Assembly (NCBI GenBank): GCA_029778515.1
Contig: JAKOQD010000139.1
Coordinates: 1 to 22,580, forward strand
Direction of reading: 5' to 3'
From: Actinomycetes bacterium
GTDB lineage: Bacteria; Actinomycetota; Actinomycetes; Propionibacteriales; Propionibacteriaceae
DNA length: 22,580 nucleotides
This document shows positions 10,153 through 17,907 of this stretch, in pieces. Every line of letters begins with the position of its first letter. Positions within the stretch are counted from its first letter, which is position 1. The notes beneath the pieces were generated by a model. It ran no database searches and was not told the origin of the DNA. It worked only from the letters and a program-made list of their open reading frames with translations. Both the position numbers and the translations under genes were made by a program.

Positions 10153-11301
10153 CTACTCTCCGTAACAAACCTTGCGGTTCTCTTTGCTTGCTTCGCACCA
10201 GTCCTTGTACTTCTGCTTCCCCGCCAGGAACTCGTCGTAGTTGGCGGTGAACAACGTTTCGCCGCTCGAGGGATCGACCGTGATGAAGTACGTCCAGTCA
10301 CCCTCAGCCGGGTGCAACGCGGCCTCGATGGCGGACTTCGTCGGGCTGTTGATCGGCGTGGGCGGCAACCCCTTGCGGGTGCGGGTGTTGTAGGGCGAGT
10401 CGATGGCCAGGTCCTCAGCGGTCAGTTCGAGGACGCCGGACTTCTTCACTGCGTAGGCGATGACCGAGTCCATGCCCAACGGGGTCCCCGCCTTCAGCCG
10501 ATTGAGGATCACCCGGGCAACCTTCGGGCGGTCCTCGGCCTTGAAGGTCTCCTTCTCGACGATGCTCGCCATCACCAGCACCTGATAGGGCGTGCGCCCC
10601 ATCTCCTCGGCCGTGGCCTCCAGATCCAGTTCCTTGGCCACCGCGGCGAACTGCTTGGTGGCCATCTTGATCACCGACTTGGCGGTGGGCTTCTCCGGGA
10701 CCTCGTAGGTGTCCGGGAACAGGAAGCCTTCCAGACCGTGCTCGGCCCAGGTTGGCAGGCCGAGCTTCTTCCAGTCCTTGGCGGCGGCCTTGAACTCCTT
10801 CACCGTGACGCCGGTGGCCTTCTCCATCACCGGGTACTGCTGAGCGAGCCACTTGCCTTCGGCAAGGGTGAAGCGGTTGCGGATGATGAGGTTCTTGTCC
10901 AGCAACATGCTCAAGGCGACCTTGGCCGGCAGCTCGGTCTTCATCATGCGTTTGCCGGGCTGGATCGTCTTCGAATCTGCGTTGGCCTCGGCCTCGCGAT
11001 CGAACGCCTTGGCGGTCTTGACCACCTTCGCCTGCACGAGGATGTCCGAGATCTGACCGAGCGTCGCGCCCTCGGGAATCGTCACCTCGACCGGGGCCAC
11101 CCCTTCGCCGATGTAGTCCTCCGCGGTGCGGAACTCCATCCAGGCGCCCCGGGCCTTGTCGTAGACGAACCAGCCCGCGCCAGCGAGCACAGCCAGCGAC
11201 AGCAGCACCGCGAAGGCGGAGCGCAGCTTGTACCAGATCTCCTTGTAGTCGATCTTTCCGGTGTCCGGGTCTCGAATCTCTCCGGGCATTCGGTTGCTCA
11301 T
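10153..11301 (-). CDS. mltG: Endolytic peptidoglycan transglycosylase MltG (YceG-like)
   Basis: Membrane-anchored lytic transglycosylase that cuts nascent glycan strands and helps terminate their elongation. It has 382 residues: a cytoplasmic N-terminus (1-27), one membrane segment (about 28-47, [18 protein letters not shown]), a LysM-like region (about 70-145, containing [16 protein letters not shown]) and the YceG catalytic domain (about 150-360). The catalytic Glu is Glu191 in [12 protein letters not shown], equivalent to E. coli Glu218. ASIVEKET (245-252), RVILNRL (263-269), SPYNTR (302-307) and [10 protein letters not shown] (311-320) are further family motifs. The ATG overlaps the ruvX stop as ATGA (11298-11301), as in many actinobacteria. 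In mycobacteria aroE follows mltG; here aroC follows directly after 4 bases. Confidence 0.95.
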   Translation of the reverse strand: MSNRMPGEIRDPDTGKIDYKEIWYKLRSAFAVLLSLAVLAGAGWFVYDKARGAWMEFRTAEDYIGEGVAPVEVTIPEGATLGQISDILVQAKVVKTAKAFDREAEANADSKTIQPGKRMMKTELPAKVALSMLLDKNLIIRNRFTLAEGKWLAQQYPVMEKATGVTVKEFKAAAKDWKKLGLPTWAEHGLEGFLFPDTYEVPEKPTAKSVIKMATKQFAAVAKELDLEATAEEMGRTPYQVLVMASIVEKETFKAEDRPKVARVILNRLKAGTPLGMDSVIAYAVKKSGVLELTAEDLAIDSPYNTRTRKGLPPTPINSPTKSAIEAALHPAEGDWTYFITVDPSSGETLFTANYDEFLAGKQKYKDWCEASKENRKVCYGE

Positions 11302-11780
11302 GCGCTGGAATCCTTCCTGGTTTCCTCGCGGGGCTCGACGATGCTGCCGAGCGGTAGTCCGGTGGTGCGCTCGTACTGCAGAGCCTGTTCCAAGAGTGCC
11401 ACGGCCGCGGCCTGGTCAATCACGGCGCGCTGCTTGCGGGTGTTGCGTCCGGCGCCGCTGAGTTGCCGGGACGCGGTCACGGTGGTCAGTCGCTCGTCCA
11501 CCAGCCGGACGGGTAGCGCGCCCAACTTTGCCACCAACTCGGCCGCGACCTGGCGGATCGCCAGCGCGGCCGGGCCCTCAACGCCGGCCAGGTTGCGCGG
11601 CAGCCCGAGCACCACCTCGATCGGCTCGTACTCGGCTACCAGCCGCTGTACCCGCGCGAAGGCGTCCGGGCCGGCCGGGATCGTCTCCACCGGGTGCGCC
11701 AGGATGCCGGACGGGTCGCTCGCCGCGACCCCGATCCGGGCCTTGCCCCAGTCGAGCGCCAGCCGGACGCCGGTGCGCAC
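11298..11780 (-). CDS. ruvX: Putative pre-16S rRNA nuclease / Holliday junction resolvase-like RuvX (YqgF)
   Basis: RNase H-fold nuclease implicated in 5' maturation of 16S rRNA (YqgF) and, in older naming, Holliday junction resolution. The frame is open far upstream, but GTG at 11780, two bases after the alaS stop, gives the family N-terminus VRTGVRLALDWGKARIGVA and a normal length of 160 residues. Acidic active-site residues are Asp10 (LALDWG), Glu96 (VDERLTT) and Asp122 (IDQAAAVALLE); GLPRNLAG (59-66) is also typical. It lies between alaS and mltG, the standard actinobacterial order, and overlaps mltG by four bases (ATGA). Identity is firm; which of the two proposed activities matters in vivo cannot be told from sequence. 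Confidence 0.93.
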   Translation of the reverse strand: MRTGVRLALDWGKARIGVAASDPSGILAHPVETIPAGPDAFARVQRLVAEYEPIEVVLGLPRNLAGVEGPAALAIRQVAAELVAKLGALPVRLVDERLTTVTASRQLSGAGRNTRKQRAVIDQAAAVALLEQALQYERTTGLPLGSIVEPREETRKDSSA

Positions 11781-11782
11781 GC

Positions 11783-14431
11783 TCAGCCCGCCAGCGCGGC
11801 GCTGATCGCAGCCAGTGCCGCCGGTGCCGCGTCGGCGTTGGCGCCGCCGCCCTGGGCAAGGTCGTCCCGGCCACCGCCACGGCCACCGAGCGCTGCCGCA
11901 CCCACGCTCACCAGGGCGCCGGCCTTCGCGCCCAACTCCCGGGCCGTTGCCGTCGTGGCCACGATCAGCGCCGGCTTCGCATCGCCGCCGATCAGCGCAA
12001 CCACACCCGGACGCGCGCCGAAGGCCGTCCGCACTTCCATGGCCAGGGAGCGCAGGTCGTCCGCCGAAGTACCGGGCAGGTGCTTGCTGACCAGCTCGTA
12101 CGCACCAGTCGAAGTCGCGGCCGCGACCAGCCCCGGCACGTTGGCCAGCAGTTCGCGGCTGCGCAGCGCGGCGATTTCCTTCTCGGCGGCCTTGACCTGG
12201 GCGACCAGCTTCTCGACGCGGTCGCTGAGCTGGTCGGGCTGCACCTTCAGCAGGTCGGCCAGCCCGGCGACGAGCGCGCGCTCCTTCGCAAGGTGCGCGA
12301 ACGCGTCCGCCGAGACGAAAGCCTCCACCCGACGCAGACCAGAGCCCACCGAAGCCTCGCCCAGCAGGCTGAGCAGCCCGATCTGCGAGGTGCGCTTCAC
12401 GTGGGTGCCGCCACACAGTTCGCGCGACCACGGCCCGGCCAGTTCGACCATCCGGACGATGTCGCCGTACTTCTCACCGAACATCGCCTGCGCACCGAGC
12501 GCCCTGGCCTGGGCCAGCGGCATCTCCTGCGCGGTCACCTCGTAGTCGGCGCGGATCGCCTCGTTGGCCACGCCTTCGAGTTCCTCGCGGAGGCCGTGGC
12601 TGAGTGCGCCGGTGGCGTTGAAGTCGAAGCGCAGGTAGCCGGGCTTGTTGTACGAGCCCGCCTGGTGGGTGGACTCCCCCAGCAACTGCCGCAGGGTGGC
12701 GTTGACGATGTGGGTGGCGGTGTGCGCCTGGCAGGCACCGGCCCGCGCGGCCGCGTCCACCTGCGCCACCATCCGGGCGCCGGAGGCGAGTTCGCCGTCG
12801 GCGACCCGCACCTTGTGCACCACCAGGCCCTGGACGGGACGCTGCACGTCCAGCACCTCCAGGGTGGCGCCGTCACCGGTGATCAGGCCGGTGTCGGCGT
12901 CCTGGCCGCCAGCTTCGGCGTAGAACGGGGTCTGGTCGAGCACCACCTCGACCACGTCACCGGTCGCCGCACGGTTGACCAGTTGGCCACCGGCGACGAT
13001 GCCGCGGACGGTCGCGTCCGCGGTCAGGTCGGTGAAGCCGAGGAAAGGCACCTCGCCGGCGCTGCGCAGCGTCCGGTAGGCCTCGGTGGCTACCGTCGCG
13101 CCCTTCTTGGCGCGCGCGTCGGCCTTGGCCCGGTCCTTCTGCTCCTGCATCAACCGGCGGAAACCCGCCTGGTCGACGCTGAGGCCCTGCTCGGCGGCCA
13201 TCTCCAGGGTCAGGTCGATCGGGAAGCCGTAGGTGTCGTGCAGGGCGAAGGCCCGGTCACCGCTGATCTCGGTGACCTGCTCGGTCTTGGCCTGGCCGGC
13301 GGCGAGGTCGAAGATCTGGGTGCCGGCGGCCAGCGTCCGGGCGAACGCCTCCTCCTCGGCGTAGGCGACCTGGCTGACCCGGGCCCAATGCTCGGTGATC
13401 TCCGGGTAGGACGTGGCCATCAGGTCGCGGCTGGTCGGCAGCAGCTCGGGCAGCACCTTGTCCTGGACGCCGAGCAGACGCATCGAGCGGATGCTGCGGC
13501 GCAGCAGCCGGCGCAGCACGTAGCCGCGCGCCTCGTTGCCCGGGGTCACCCCGTCGGTCATCAGCATCAGCGCCGAGCGGACGTGGTCGCCGACCACCCG
13601 CAGCCGGATGTCAGCTTGCTGATCCTTGCCGTAGGTGGTGCCGGCGAGTTCGGCGGCGTGCTTGATCACCGGAAAGATCTCGTCGATCTCGTACATGTTG
13701 GCCACGCCCTGCAGCAGGTACGCGGTGCGCTCCAGGCCCATGCCGGTGTCGATGTTCTTGGCCGGCAGCGGACGGGCGACGTCGAAGTCGTCCTTGGCGC
13801 GGACGGCGGAAAGCTCCTCGGTCTGGAAGACCAGGTTCCAGATCTCCAGGAAGCGGTCCTCGTCCACGATCGGGCCACCGTCCGGGCCGAACTCGGGGCC
13901 GCGGTCGATGTAGATCTCGCTGCACGGGCCGCCCGGGCCGGGAATGCCCATGTGCCAGTAGTTGTCCTTCAGCCCGCGCCGCTGGATGCGCTCATCCGGG
14001 ATGCCCACCTTGCGCCACAGCCCGGCCGCCTCGTCGTCGTCGAGGTAGACGGTGACCCACACCTTGTCGGGGTCGAAGCCGTAGTTACCCTCGGCCGGCG
14101 ACCCGGTGACCAACTCCCAGGCGTACTCGATGGCGCCTTCCTTGAAGTAGTCGCCGAAGGAGAAGTTGCCGTTCATCTGGAAGAAGGTGCCGTGCCGGGT
14201 GGTCTTGCCGACCTCTTCGATATCGAGGGTGCGAACGCACTTCTGCACGCTCACCGCACGTTTGAAGGGCGCGTCCTCCGCGCCGGTGAAGTACGGCTTG
14301 AACGGCACCATGCCGGCGTTGACGAAGAGCAGGGTCGGGTCGTTGTAGACCAGCGGGGTCGACGGCACGATGGTGTGCTCGCGCGCCGCGAAGAAGTCGA
14401 GGAAGCGCTGGCGGATGTCAGCAGTTTTCAT
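11783..14431 (-). CDS. alaS: Alanine--tRNA ligase
   Basis: Charges tRNA-Ala and clears mischarged Ser/Gly-tRNA. The 882 residues carry all domains. The class II catalytic core (1-250) includes FVNAGMVPFK (36-45), the motif-2 region with RHGTFFQMNGNFSFGDYFKE (79-98) and TGMGLERTAYLL (229-240). A helical tRNA-binding region (about 250-450) follows. The editing domain has the zinc ligands His570 and His574 (HTATH) and Cys673 and His677 (CGGTH). A C-Ala domain (about 770-882) contains the glycine-rich GGRGGGRDD (849-857). The ATG at 14431 matches the family start. Upstream are 83 bases with a small hairpin; downstream ruvX begins two bases after the stop. No defect was seen. Confidence 0.98.
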   Translation of the reverse strand: MKTADIRQRFLDFFAAREHTIVPSTPLVYNDPTLLFVNAGMVPFKPYFTGAEDAPFKRAVSVQKCVRTLDIEEVGKTTRHGTFFQMNGNFSFGDYFKEGAIEYAWELVTGSPAEGNYGFDPDKVWVTVYLDDDEAAGLWRKVGIPDERIQRRGLKDNYWHMGIPGPGGPCSEIYIDRGPEFGPDGGPIVDEDRFLEIWNLVFQTEELSAVRAKDDFDVARPLPAKNIDTGMGLERTAYLLQGVANMYEIDEIFPVIKHAAELAGTTYGKDQQADIRLRVVGDHVRSALMLMTDGVTPGNEARGYVLRRLLRRSIRSMRLLGVQDKVLPELLPTSRDLMATSYPEITEHWARVSQVAYAEEEAFARTLAAGTQIFDLAAGQAKTEQVTEISGDRAFALHDTYGFPIDLTLEMAAEQGLSVDQAGFRRLMQEQKDRAKADARAKKGATVATEAYRTLRSAGEVPFLGFTDLTADATVRGIVAGGQLVNRAATGDVVEVVLDQTPFYAEAGGQDADTGLITGDGATLEVLDVQRPVQGLVVHKVRVADGELASGARMVAQVDAAARAGACQAHTATHIVNATLRQLLGESTHQAGSYNKPGYLRFDFNATGALSHGLREELEGVANEAIRADYEVTAQEMPLAQARALGAQAMFGEKYGDIVRMVELAGPWSRELCGGTHVKRTSQIGLLSLLGEASVGSGLRRVEAFVSADAFAHLAKERALVAGLADLLKVQPDQLSDRVEKLVAQVKAAEKEIAALRSRELLANVPGLVAAATSTGAYELVSKHLPGTSADDLRSLAMEVRTAFGARPGVVALIGGDAKPALIVATTATARELGAKAGALVSVGAAALGGRGGGRDDLAQGGGANADAAPAALAAISAALAG

Positions 14432-14456
14432 GGTTCACGTGTCTTTCGAGGTTCAA

Positions 14457-14473
14457 CCGGCGTTGCTCGCCGG
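14457..14473 (-). other. Stem-loop in the alaS leader
   Basis: On the minus strand CCGGCG-AGCAA-CGCCGG forms a perfect 6-base-pair GC stem with a 5-base loop, ending about 25 bases before the alaS ATG. No T-run follows, and there are no T-box features. It could affect leader stability or translation, or be chance in GC-rich DNA. Confidence 0.25.
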
Positions 14474-14514
14474 CGGTGGTGTTCGCGGCTGGTGGTCACC
14501 TGGTCGGGTGGGAT

Positions 14515-14742
14515 TCACTCGACCAGGCCGAGAGCCTCCCGCAACTCACCCTCGCGCTCGTCCATGGCTTCGTTCATGGTCTCGAAGAAGTCACCCAGCC
14601 AGGCGGACGCGCTGCTGCGGGTCTTCTCTAGCTGCTCGGCCACCCCCTTGGGCGTGAAGCGCTCGTAGTACTCGCGGCCCTTCACCACTACCAGTGCGGT
14701 CAGGCCAACACCAACCGCGAACCAGAAGAGTCGTTTGCCCAT
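14515..14742 (-). CDS. Small single-pass membrane protein, DUF6167-like
   Basis: A protein of 75 residues with one N-terminal membrane segment (about 5-20, LFWFAVGVGLTALVVV), followed by a basic/aromatic stretch (KGREYYERFTPKG) and an amphipathic, acidic C-terminus (ETMNEAMDEREGELREAL). This matches small hypothetical proteins, often labelled DUF6167, that sit next to a DUF948 gene upstream of alaS in actinobacteria. The function is unknown. The start is ambiguous: ATG at 14742 overlaps the upstream stop as TGATG, the pattern used at several other junctions here, while GTG at 14745 would overlap as GTGA. The coupling with the DUF948 gene suggests the two proteins act together at the membrane. 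Confidence 0.8.
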   Translation of the reverse strand: MGKRLFWFAVGVGLTALVVVKGREYYERFTPKGVAEQLEKTRSSASAWLGDFFETMNEAMDEREGELREALGLVE

Positions 14743-15131
14743 CACTTGCCGGCCTTCTTGCTCGGCTTGCGACCGCCCACCGCCTGGCGAACGCCGTAGG
14801 TGAAGGCCGCCGTCTTGATCATCGGACCGCCGAGGGTCGAAGTGAACAGCGTCGACAGCTGGGCCGCGTTCTCGCTGACCACGGTGGCGTGGGCGCTGAC
14901 CTTCGCGACATCCTCGGTGACCAGGCTGAGCTTGCCGAGTTCACTGTTGGTCGCGGCGACCGTTCCCCGCAGCTCCTGCAGAATCGGCACCGAGTTGTGG
15001 CCGAGATCCCGCACCGCCAAGCGCAGTTCCTCGAGCACCCGACCCAGCTTGAGCAGTGGGACCGCGCAGAACACGACAAACGCGACCGCAGCCATCGCTG
15101 CAATCAGACCTGCGACCTCTCCGGCGGACAT
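14742..15131 (-). CDS. DUF948 domain-containing membrane protein
   Basis: A protein of 129 residues with an N-terminal membrane segment (about 6-28, VAGLIAAMAAVAFVVFCAVPLL) followed by a long helical, coiled-coil-prone region (about 30-100, LGRVLEELRLAVRDLGHNSV onwards) and a basic tail (GGRKPSKKAGK). This is the DUF948 layout. Members are conserved in actinobacteria and firmicutes without an assigned biochemical role; some resemble general stress proteins. The start ATG at 15131 has GAGG about 7 bases upstream. It lies 52 bases after rarA and overlaps the small membrane protein gene downstream. The conserved pairing before alaS suggests genomic rather than functional linkage to AlaS. Confidence 0.85.
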   Translation of the reverse strand: MSAGEVAGLIAAMAAVAFVVFCAVPLLKLGRVLEELRLAVRDLGHNSVPILQELRGTVAATNSELGKLSLVTEDVAKVSAHATVVSENAAQLSTLFTSTLGGPMIKTAAFTYGVRQAVGGRKPSKKAGK

Positions 15132-15183
15132 TGGCTACCTCACAAACTGGGATCCGGGTGTACCTGCGCAGCCTATCGGCTGG

Positions 15184-16545
15184 TCAGGAATTGTCTTTAC
15201 CCAAAAGCTCTTCGAGCATCGCCAGCCGCTCGGCGAGCGCCGCTTCGTTGCCGTGGTCGGTCGGCTCGTAGTACTTCGCGCCGGCCAGTTCGTCTGGCAG
15301 GTACTGCTGGGCGGCCACGCCGTGCGGCGCGTCGTGGGCGTACTGGTAGCCCGACCCGTGGCCGTGAGCCTTGGCACCCGGGTAGTGGGCGTCGCGCAGG
15401 TGCGGCGGCACCGTCCCGATCCGGCCGGCGCGGACGTCGGCGATGGCAGCGTCGATCCCTTTGATCACCGCGTTCGACTTGGGCGCCAGCGCACAGGCGA
15501 CCACCGCCTGCGCGAGGTTGATCCGAGCTTCCGGCATACCGATCAGCGCGACTGCCTGTGCCGCCGCCACGCAGGTCTGCAGTACCGAAGGCGCAGCCAT
15601 GCCGATGTCCTCGCTGGCGAGAATGATCAACCGCCGCGCGACGAACCGCGGGTCCTCCCCCGCCTCCAGCATTCGCGCCAGGTAGTGCAGCCCGGCCTGG
15701 ACGTCCGAGCCGCGCAGACTCTTAATGAAAGCGCTGATCACGTCGTAGTGCTGGTCACCGTCCCGGTCGTAGCGGACGGCCGCTTTGTCGACGGCTGCCC
15801 CGACCACCTCCGCGTCGATCTCGCTGGTGTCCTGAGCTTCGGCGCCGGCGGCGGCTTCCTCCAGGTAGGTCAGGGCCCGACGGGCATCGCCGCCGGCGAA
15901 ACGGAGCAGGGCCGTCCGCGCGTCCGCGGTGAGCGTGAACGCCCCGCCGAGGCCACGCTCTTCGGTGAGAGCTCGATCGAGCAGCACGCCGATGTCGGCG
16001 TCGGTCAGCGGCTGCAGGGTCAGCAGCAGCGAACGGCTCAGCAGCGGCGAGATCACCGAGAAGGACGGGTTCTCGGTGGTGGCCGCGATCAAGGTGACCA
16101 GGCGGTTCTCGACCGCGGGCAGCAGCACGTCCTGCTGGGTCTTGGAGAACCGGTGCACTTCGTCGACGAACAGCACGGTGCCGACACCACGGGCCAGTTG
16201 GCGTTGTGCCTCGGCCAGGGCTTGGCGGACCTCCCGGACGCCGGCGGTGACCGCGGACAGCTCCACGAAGCGGCGTTGCCCGGTGGCCGAGACCACAGCG
16301 GCGATCGTGGTCTTGCCCACGCCGGGCGGACCCCAGAGGAAGACCGACATCGCGTTGCGGCCCTCGGCCAGCCGGCGTAGCGGCGAACCCGGGCCGAGCA
16401 GGTGGCTCTGGCCGACGATCTCGTCGACCGTGCGTGGCCGCATCCGCACCGCCAGCGGGGTGTCGCTGTGCCCGGCGCTGCTCAGCGACCCACCGACCGC
16501 TGCCGCGGGCTCGTCGATGGGGTTGCCGAACAGATCCGTACTCAC
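15184..16545 (-). CDS. rarA: Replication-associated recombination protein RarA (MgsA), AAA+ ATPase
   Basis: Clamp-loader-related AAA+ ATPase that acts at stalled replication forks with SSB. It has 453 residues. The N-terminal tail (about 1-30) begins MSTDLFGNP, a short motif common in this family. Walker A is GPPGVGKTT (72-80), Walker B is VLFVDEVHRF (124-133), sensor 1 lies in AATTENPSF, the arginine finger is in PLLSRSLLL, and sensor 2 is in GGDARRAL. The C-terminal tetramerisation part (about 260-453) contains ISAFIKSLRGSD, RRLIILASEDIG and a C-terminal domain with HYPGAKAHGHG. The start is GTG at 16545. The gene lies between the exporter and the DUF948 gene. From memory, rarA sits near alaS in mycobacteria too, so this is the ancestral order. 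Confidence 0.96.
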   Translation of the reverse strand: MSTDLFGNPIDEPAAAVGGSLSSAGHSDTPLAVRMRPRTVDEIVGQSHLLGPGSPLRRLAEGRNAMSVFLWGPPGVGKTTIAAVVSATGQRRFVELSAVTAGVREVRQALAEAQRQLARGVGTVLFVDEVHRFSKTQQDVLLPAVENRLVTLIAATTENPSFSVISPLLSRSLLLTLQPLTDADIGVLLDRALTEERGLGGAFTLTADARTALLRFAGGDARRALTYLEEAAAGAEAQDTSEIDAEVVGAAVDKAAVRYDRDGDQHYDVISAFIKSLRGSDVQAGLHYLARMLEAGEDPRFVARRLIILASEDIGMAAPSVLQTCVAAAQAVALIGMPEARINLAQAVVACALAPKSNAVIKGIDAAIADVRAGRIGTVPPHLRDAHYPGAKAHGHGSGYQYAHDAPHGVAAQQYLPDELAGAKYYEPTDHGNEAALAERLAMLEELLGKDNS

Positions 16546-16554
16546 GCGCCGACG

Positions 16555-17811
16555 CTACACCGCAGCGCCGACATCGACCGCCACGTCCTCGGCGTTCGGC
16601 AACTGGCGGTAGAAGTCGAAGAAGATCACGCCGACCAGCGTGGTCGCGCCACCGCCGACCAGGAACGGCAAAGCCAGATCGACCCGGGCCACCAGCCCAC
16701 CGAGGACGCTGCCCAACGGCATCGAGCCCCACAGCAGCGTCCGCCAGGTGCCCTGGACGCGGCCGAACAGCGCGACCGGGATGATCGCCTGGCGCAGCGA
16801 CATCACCAGCACGTTCCAGGTCACGATCGAGGCGCTGAGCAGTGCGTTCGCGATCGCGGCTACGACCACCTTCGGCCACAGCCCCATGGCCAGGATCGCG
16901 ACGCCGGAGACCAGGGTGGACATCGCCATCACCGGGCCGGCATCGAAGCGTCGTTTCAGGCTGGCGGTGGACAGCGAGCCGATGATCGCGCCCACGGCCC
17001 CGCTCAGCATGAACACCCCGAACCAGGCCTCGGGCACCCCGAGCGGCCCGAGGACGAAGAGCACGTAGCTCGCCAGCGCCAGCTGTACGAAGATGCCCAC
17101 CACCGTGGTGGTCAGCCAGAGCGTGACCAGCATCCGGTTGCCCTTCAGGAAGCGCCAGCCGTCCCCGAACTGGCGGTACCAGGGCACCTTGGGGTCGTCG
17201 TCCCCGGCCGCGGGCGCGCTGCGTCCAGACGCGGCCGCGGGCAGCAGCAGCGCCAGCACCCCAGCGATCGCGAAGGCAGCCGCGTTCAGGCCAAGCGGTA
17301 TCAGCACCGATACCGCGAACAGCGCGGACGTGAGCGGCCCGGAGACGAAGCTCTGCATCACCTGCTCACCGGCCTCGATCCGTCCATTGGCTCGCGGTAG
17401 CTCGGCGGTCGGCACGATGCTCGCCGGGATCGCGCGGGACGCGCCGTCGTAGAGCGTCTCGAAGATGCCGTAGACGAAGACCACCGCGAGCAGCCACCAA
17501 ATGGTCAGCGCGGAGGTGGCCACCAGCACCAACAGGATCACCGCCACCACCACTCGAACCGCCTGGGCGGACGCCAGGACGCGCCGCCGATCGGCGGAGT
17601 CGATCACGATGCCTGCGGGGATCGCGAACAGCAGCCACGGCAGCATCGCCAACGCACCCAACGCAGCAATCAGGAGCGGGTCGTCGGTGAGTCGTGCGGC
17701 CAGCAGCGGAATCGCGACCCGCCCGATGCCGTCGCCGAGGTTGCTGGCCAGCGTAGCGATCCACAGGTTGGTGAACGCGGAACCGAGGCGAGGGTGATTC
17801 GGCGAAGACAC
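16555..17811 (-). CDS. MFS transporter, probable drug/metabolite exporter
   Basis: A hydrophobic protein of 418 residues with about twelve membrane segments and the MFS layout: two six-helix halves joined by a hydrophilic loop (about 195-220, GRSAPAAGDDDPKVPW). The loop between helices 2 and 3 carries a motif-A-like GIVIDSADRRRV. The sequence resembles the enterobactin-exporter/macrolide-efflux branch (EntS/MefA-like) more than sugar or nitrate porters, but the substrate cannot be inferred. The start is GTG at 17811. It is transcribed divergently from padR across a 96-base spacer with palindromic sites, so PadR-type repression by a ligand that is also an export substrate is the natural model. 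It is followed after 9 bases by rarA, which may share the transcript. Confidence 0.88.
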   Translation of the reverse strand: MSSPNHPRLGSAFTNLWIATLASNLGDGIGRVAIPLLAARLTDDPLLIAALGALAMLPWLLFAIPAGIVIDSADRRRVLASAQAVRVVVAVILLVLVATSALTIWWLLAVVFVYGIFETLYDGASRAIPASIVPTAELPRANGRIEAGEQVMQSFVSGPLTSALFAVSVLIPLGLNAAAFAIAGVLALLLPAAASGRSAPAAGDDDPKVPWYRQFGDGWRFLKGNRMLVTLWLTTTVVGIFVQLALASYVLFVLGPLGVPEAWFGVFMLSGAVGAIIGSLSTASLKRRFDAGPVMAMSTLVSGVAILAMGLWPKVVVAAIANALLSASIVTWNVLVMSLRQAIIPVALFGRVQGTWRTLLWGSMPLGSVLGGLVARVDLALPFLVGGGATTLVGVIFFDFYRQLPNAEDVAVDVGAAV

Positions 17812-17834
17812 CCCAGCACCCTACGCCTCGCCGC

Positions 17835-17863
17835 TTGACGAATCGGCCCTGTCGACCTACTCT
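17835..17863 (+). promoter_or_regulatory. Probable sigma-A-type promoter of padR
   Basis: TTGACG (17835-17840) and TACTCT (17858-17863) are separated by 17 bases and match the -35 TTGACN and -10 TANNNT forms of housekeeping actinobacterial promoters. Transcription would start near 17870, about 38 bases before the padR ATG and inside the palindrome described separately. It is the best promoter-like pair I found in the window. Confidence 0.6.
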
Positions 17864-17888
17864 CGATATATCGACGAAGTTACGTCGA
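17863..17888. promoter_or_regulatory. Putative PadR operator (two overlapping inverted repeats)
   Basis: TCGATATATCGA (17863-17874) is a perfect 12-base palindrome that starts at the last base of the padR -10 and covers the likely transcription start. A second inverted repeat, TCGACG-AAGTTA-CGTCGA (17871-17888), overlaps its right end. AT-rich palindromes of this kind upstream of padR genes are typical PadR-family binding sites. Located between divergent padR and exporter genes, it could control both. A minus-strand TTGTCA (17891-17896) could be the -35 of the exporter promoter, which would place its -10 over the palindrome, but that -10 is weak. Confidence 0.55.
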
Positions 17889-17907
17889 TCTGACAAGGAG
17901 AACAACC

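Noticed and set aside
10149..10301. N-terminal extension of aroC overlapping the mltG 3' end
   Set aside because: The extra 51 residues are Ser/Arg-rich and overlap the real MltG C-terminus. The family start [12 protein letters not shown] with a good ribosome binding site is at 10148.
11781..12431. Upstream extension of the ruvX frame into alaS
   Set aside because: It overlaps conserved AlaS sequence in another frame. The GTG at 11780, just after the alaS stop, gives the normal RuvX length.
14432..14514. T-box or other riboswitch upstream of alaS
   Set aside because: Only 83 bases with one small hairpin; no T-box sequence, no specifier loop and no terminator/antiterminator pair are visible.
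11528..14668. Plus-strand open frame of 1046 codons across ruvX and alaS
   Set aside because: Very long, but antisense to AlaS, which has every conserved motif. The absence of stops follows from GC-rich codon use on the other strand.
15169..15182. Short hairpin CAGCC-TATC-GGCTG after rarA as an annotated terminator; note that it lies upstream of the rarA 3' end on the opposite side of the DUF948 start
   Set aside because: Only 5 base pairs, no T-run, and the position just before the DUF948 leader gives no clear role; probably chance.
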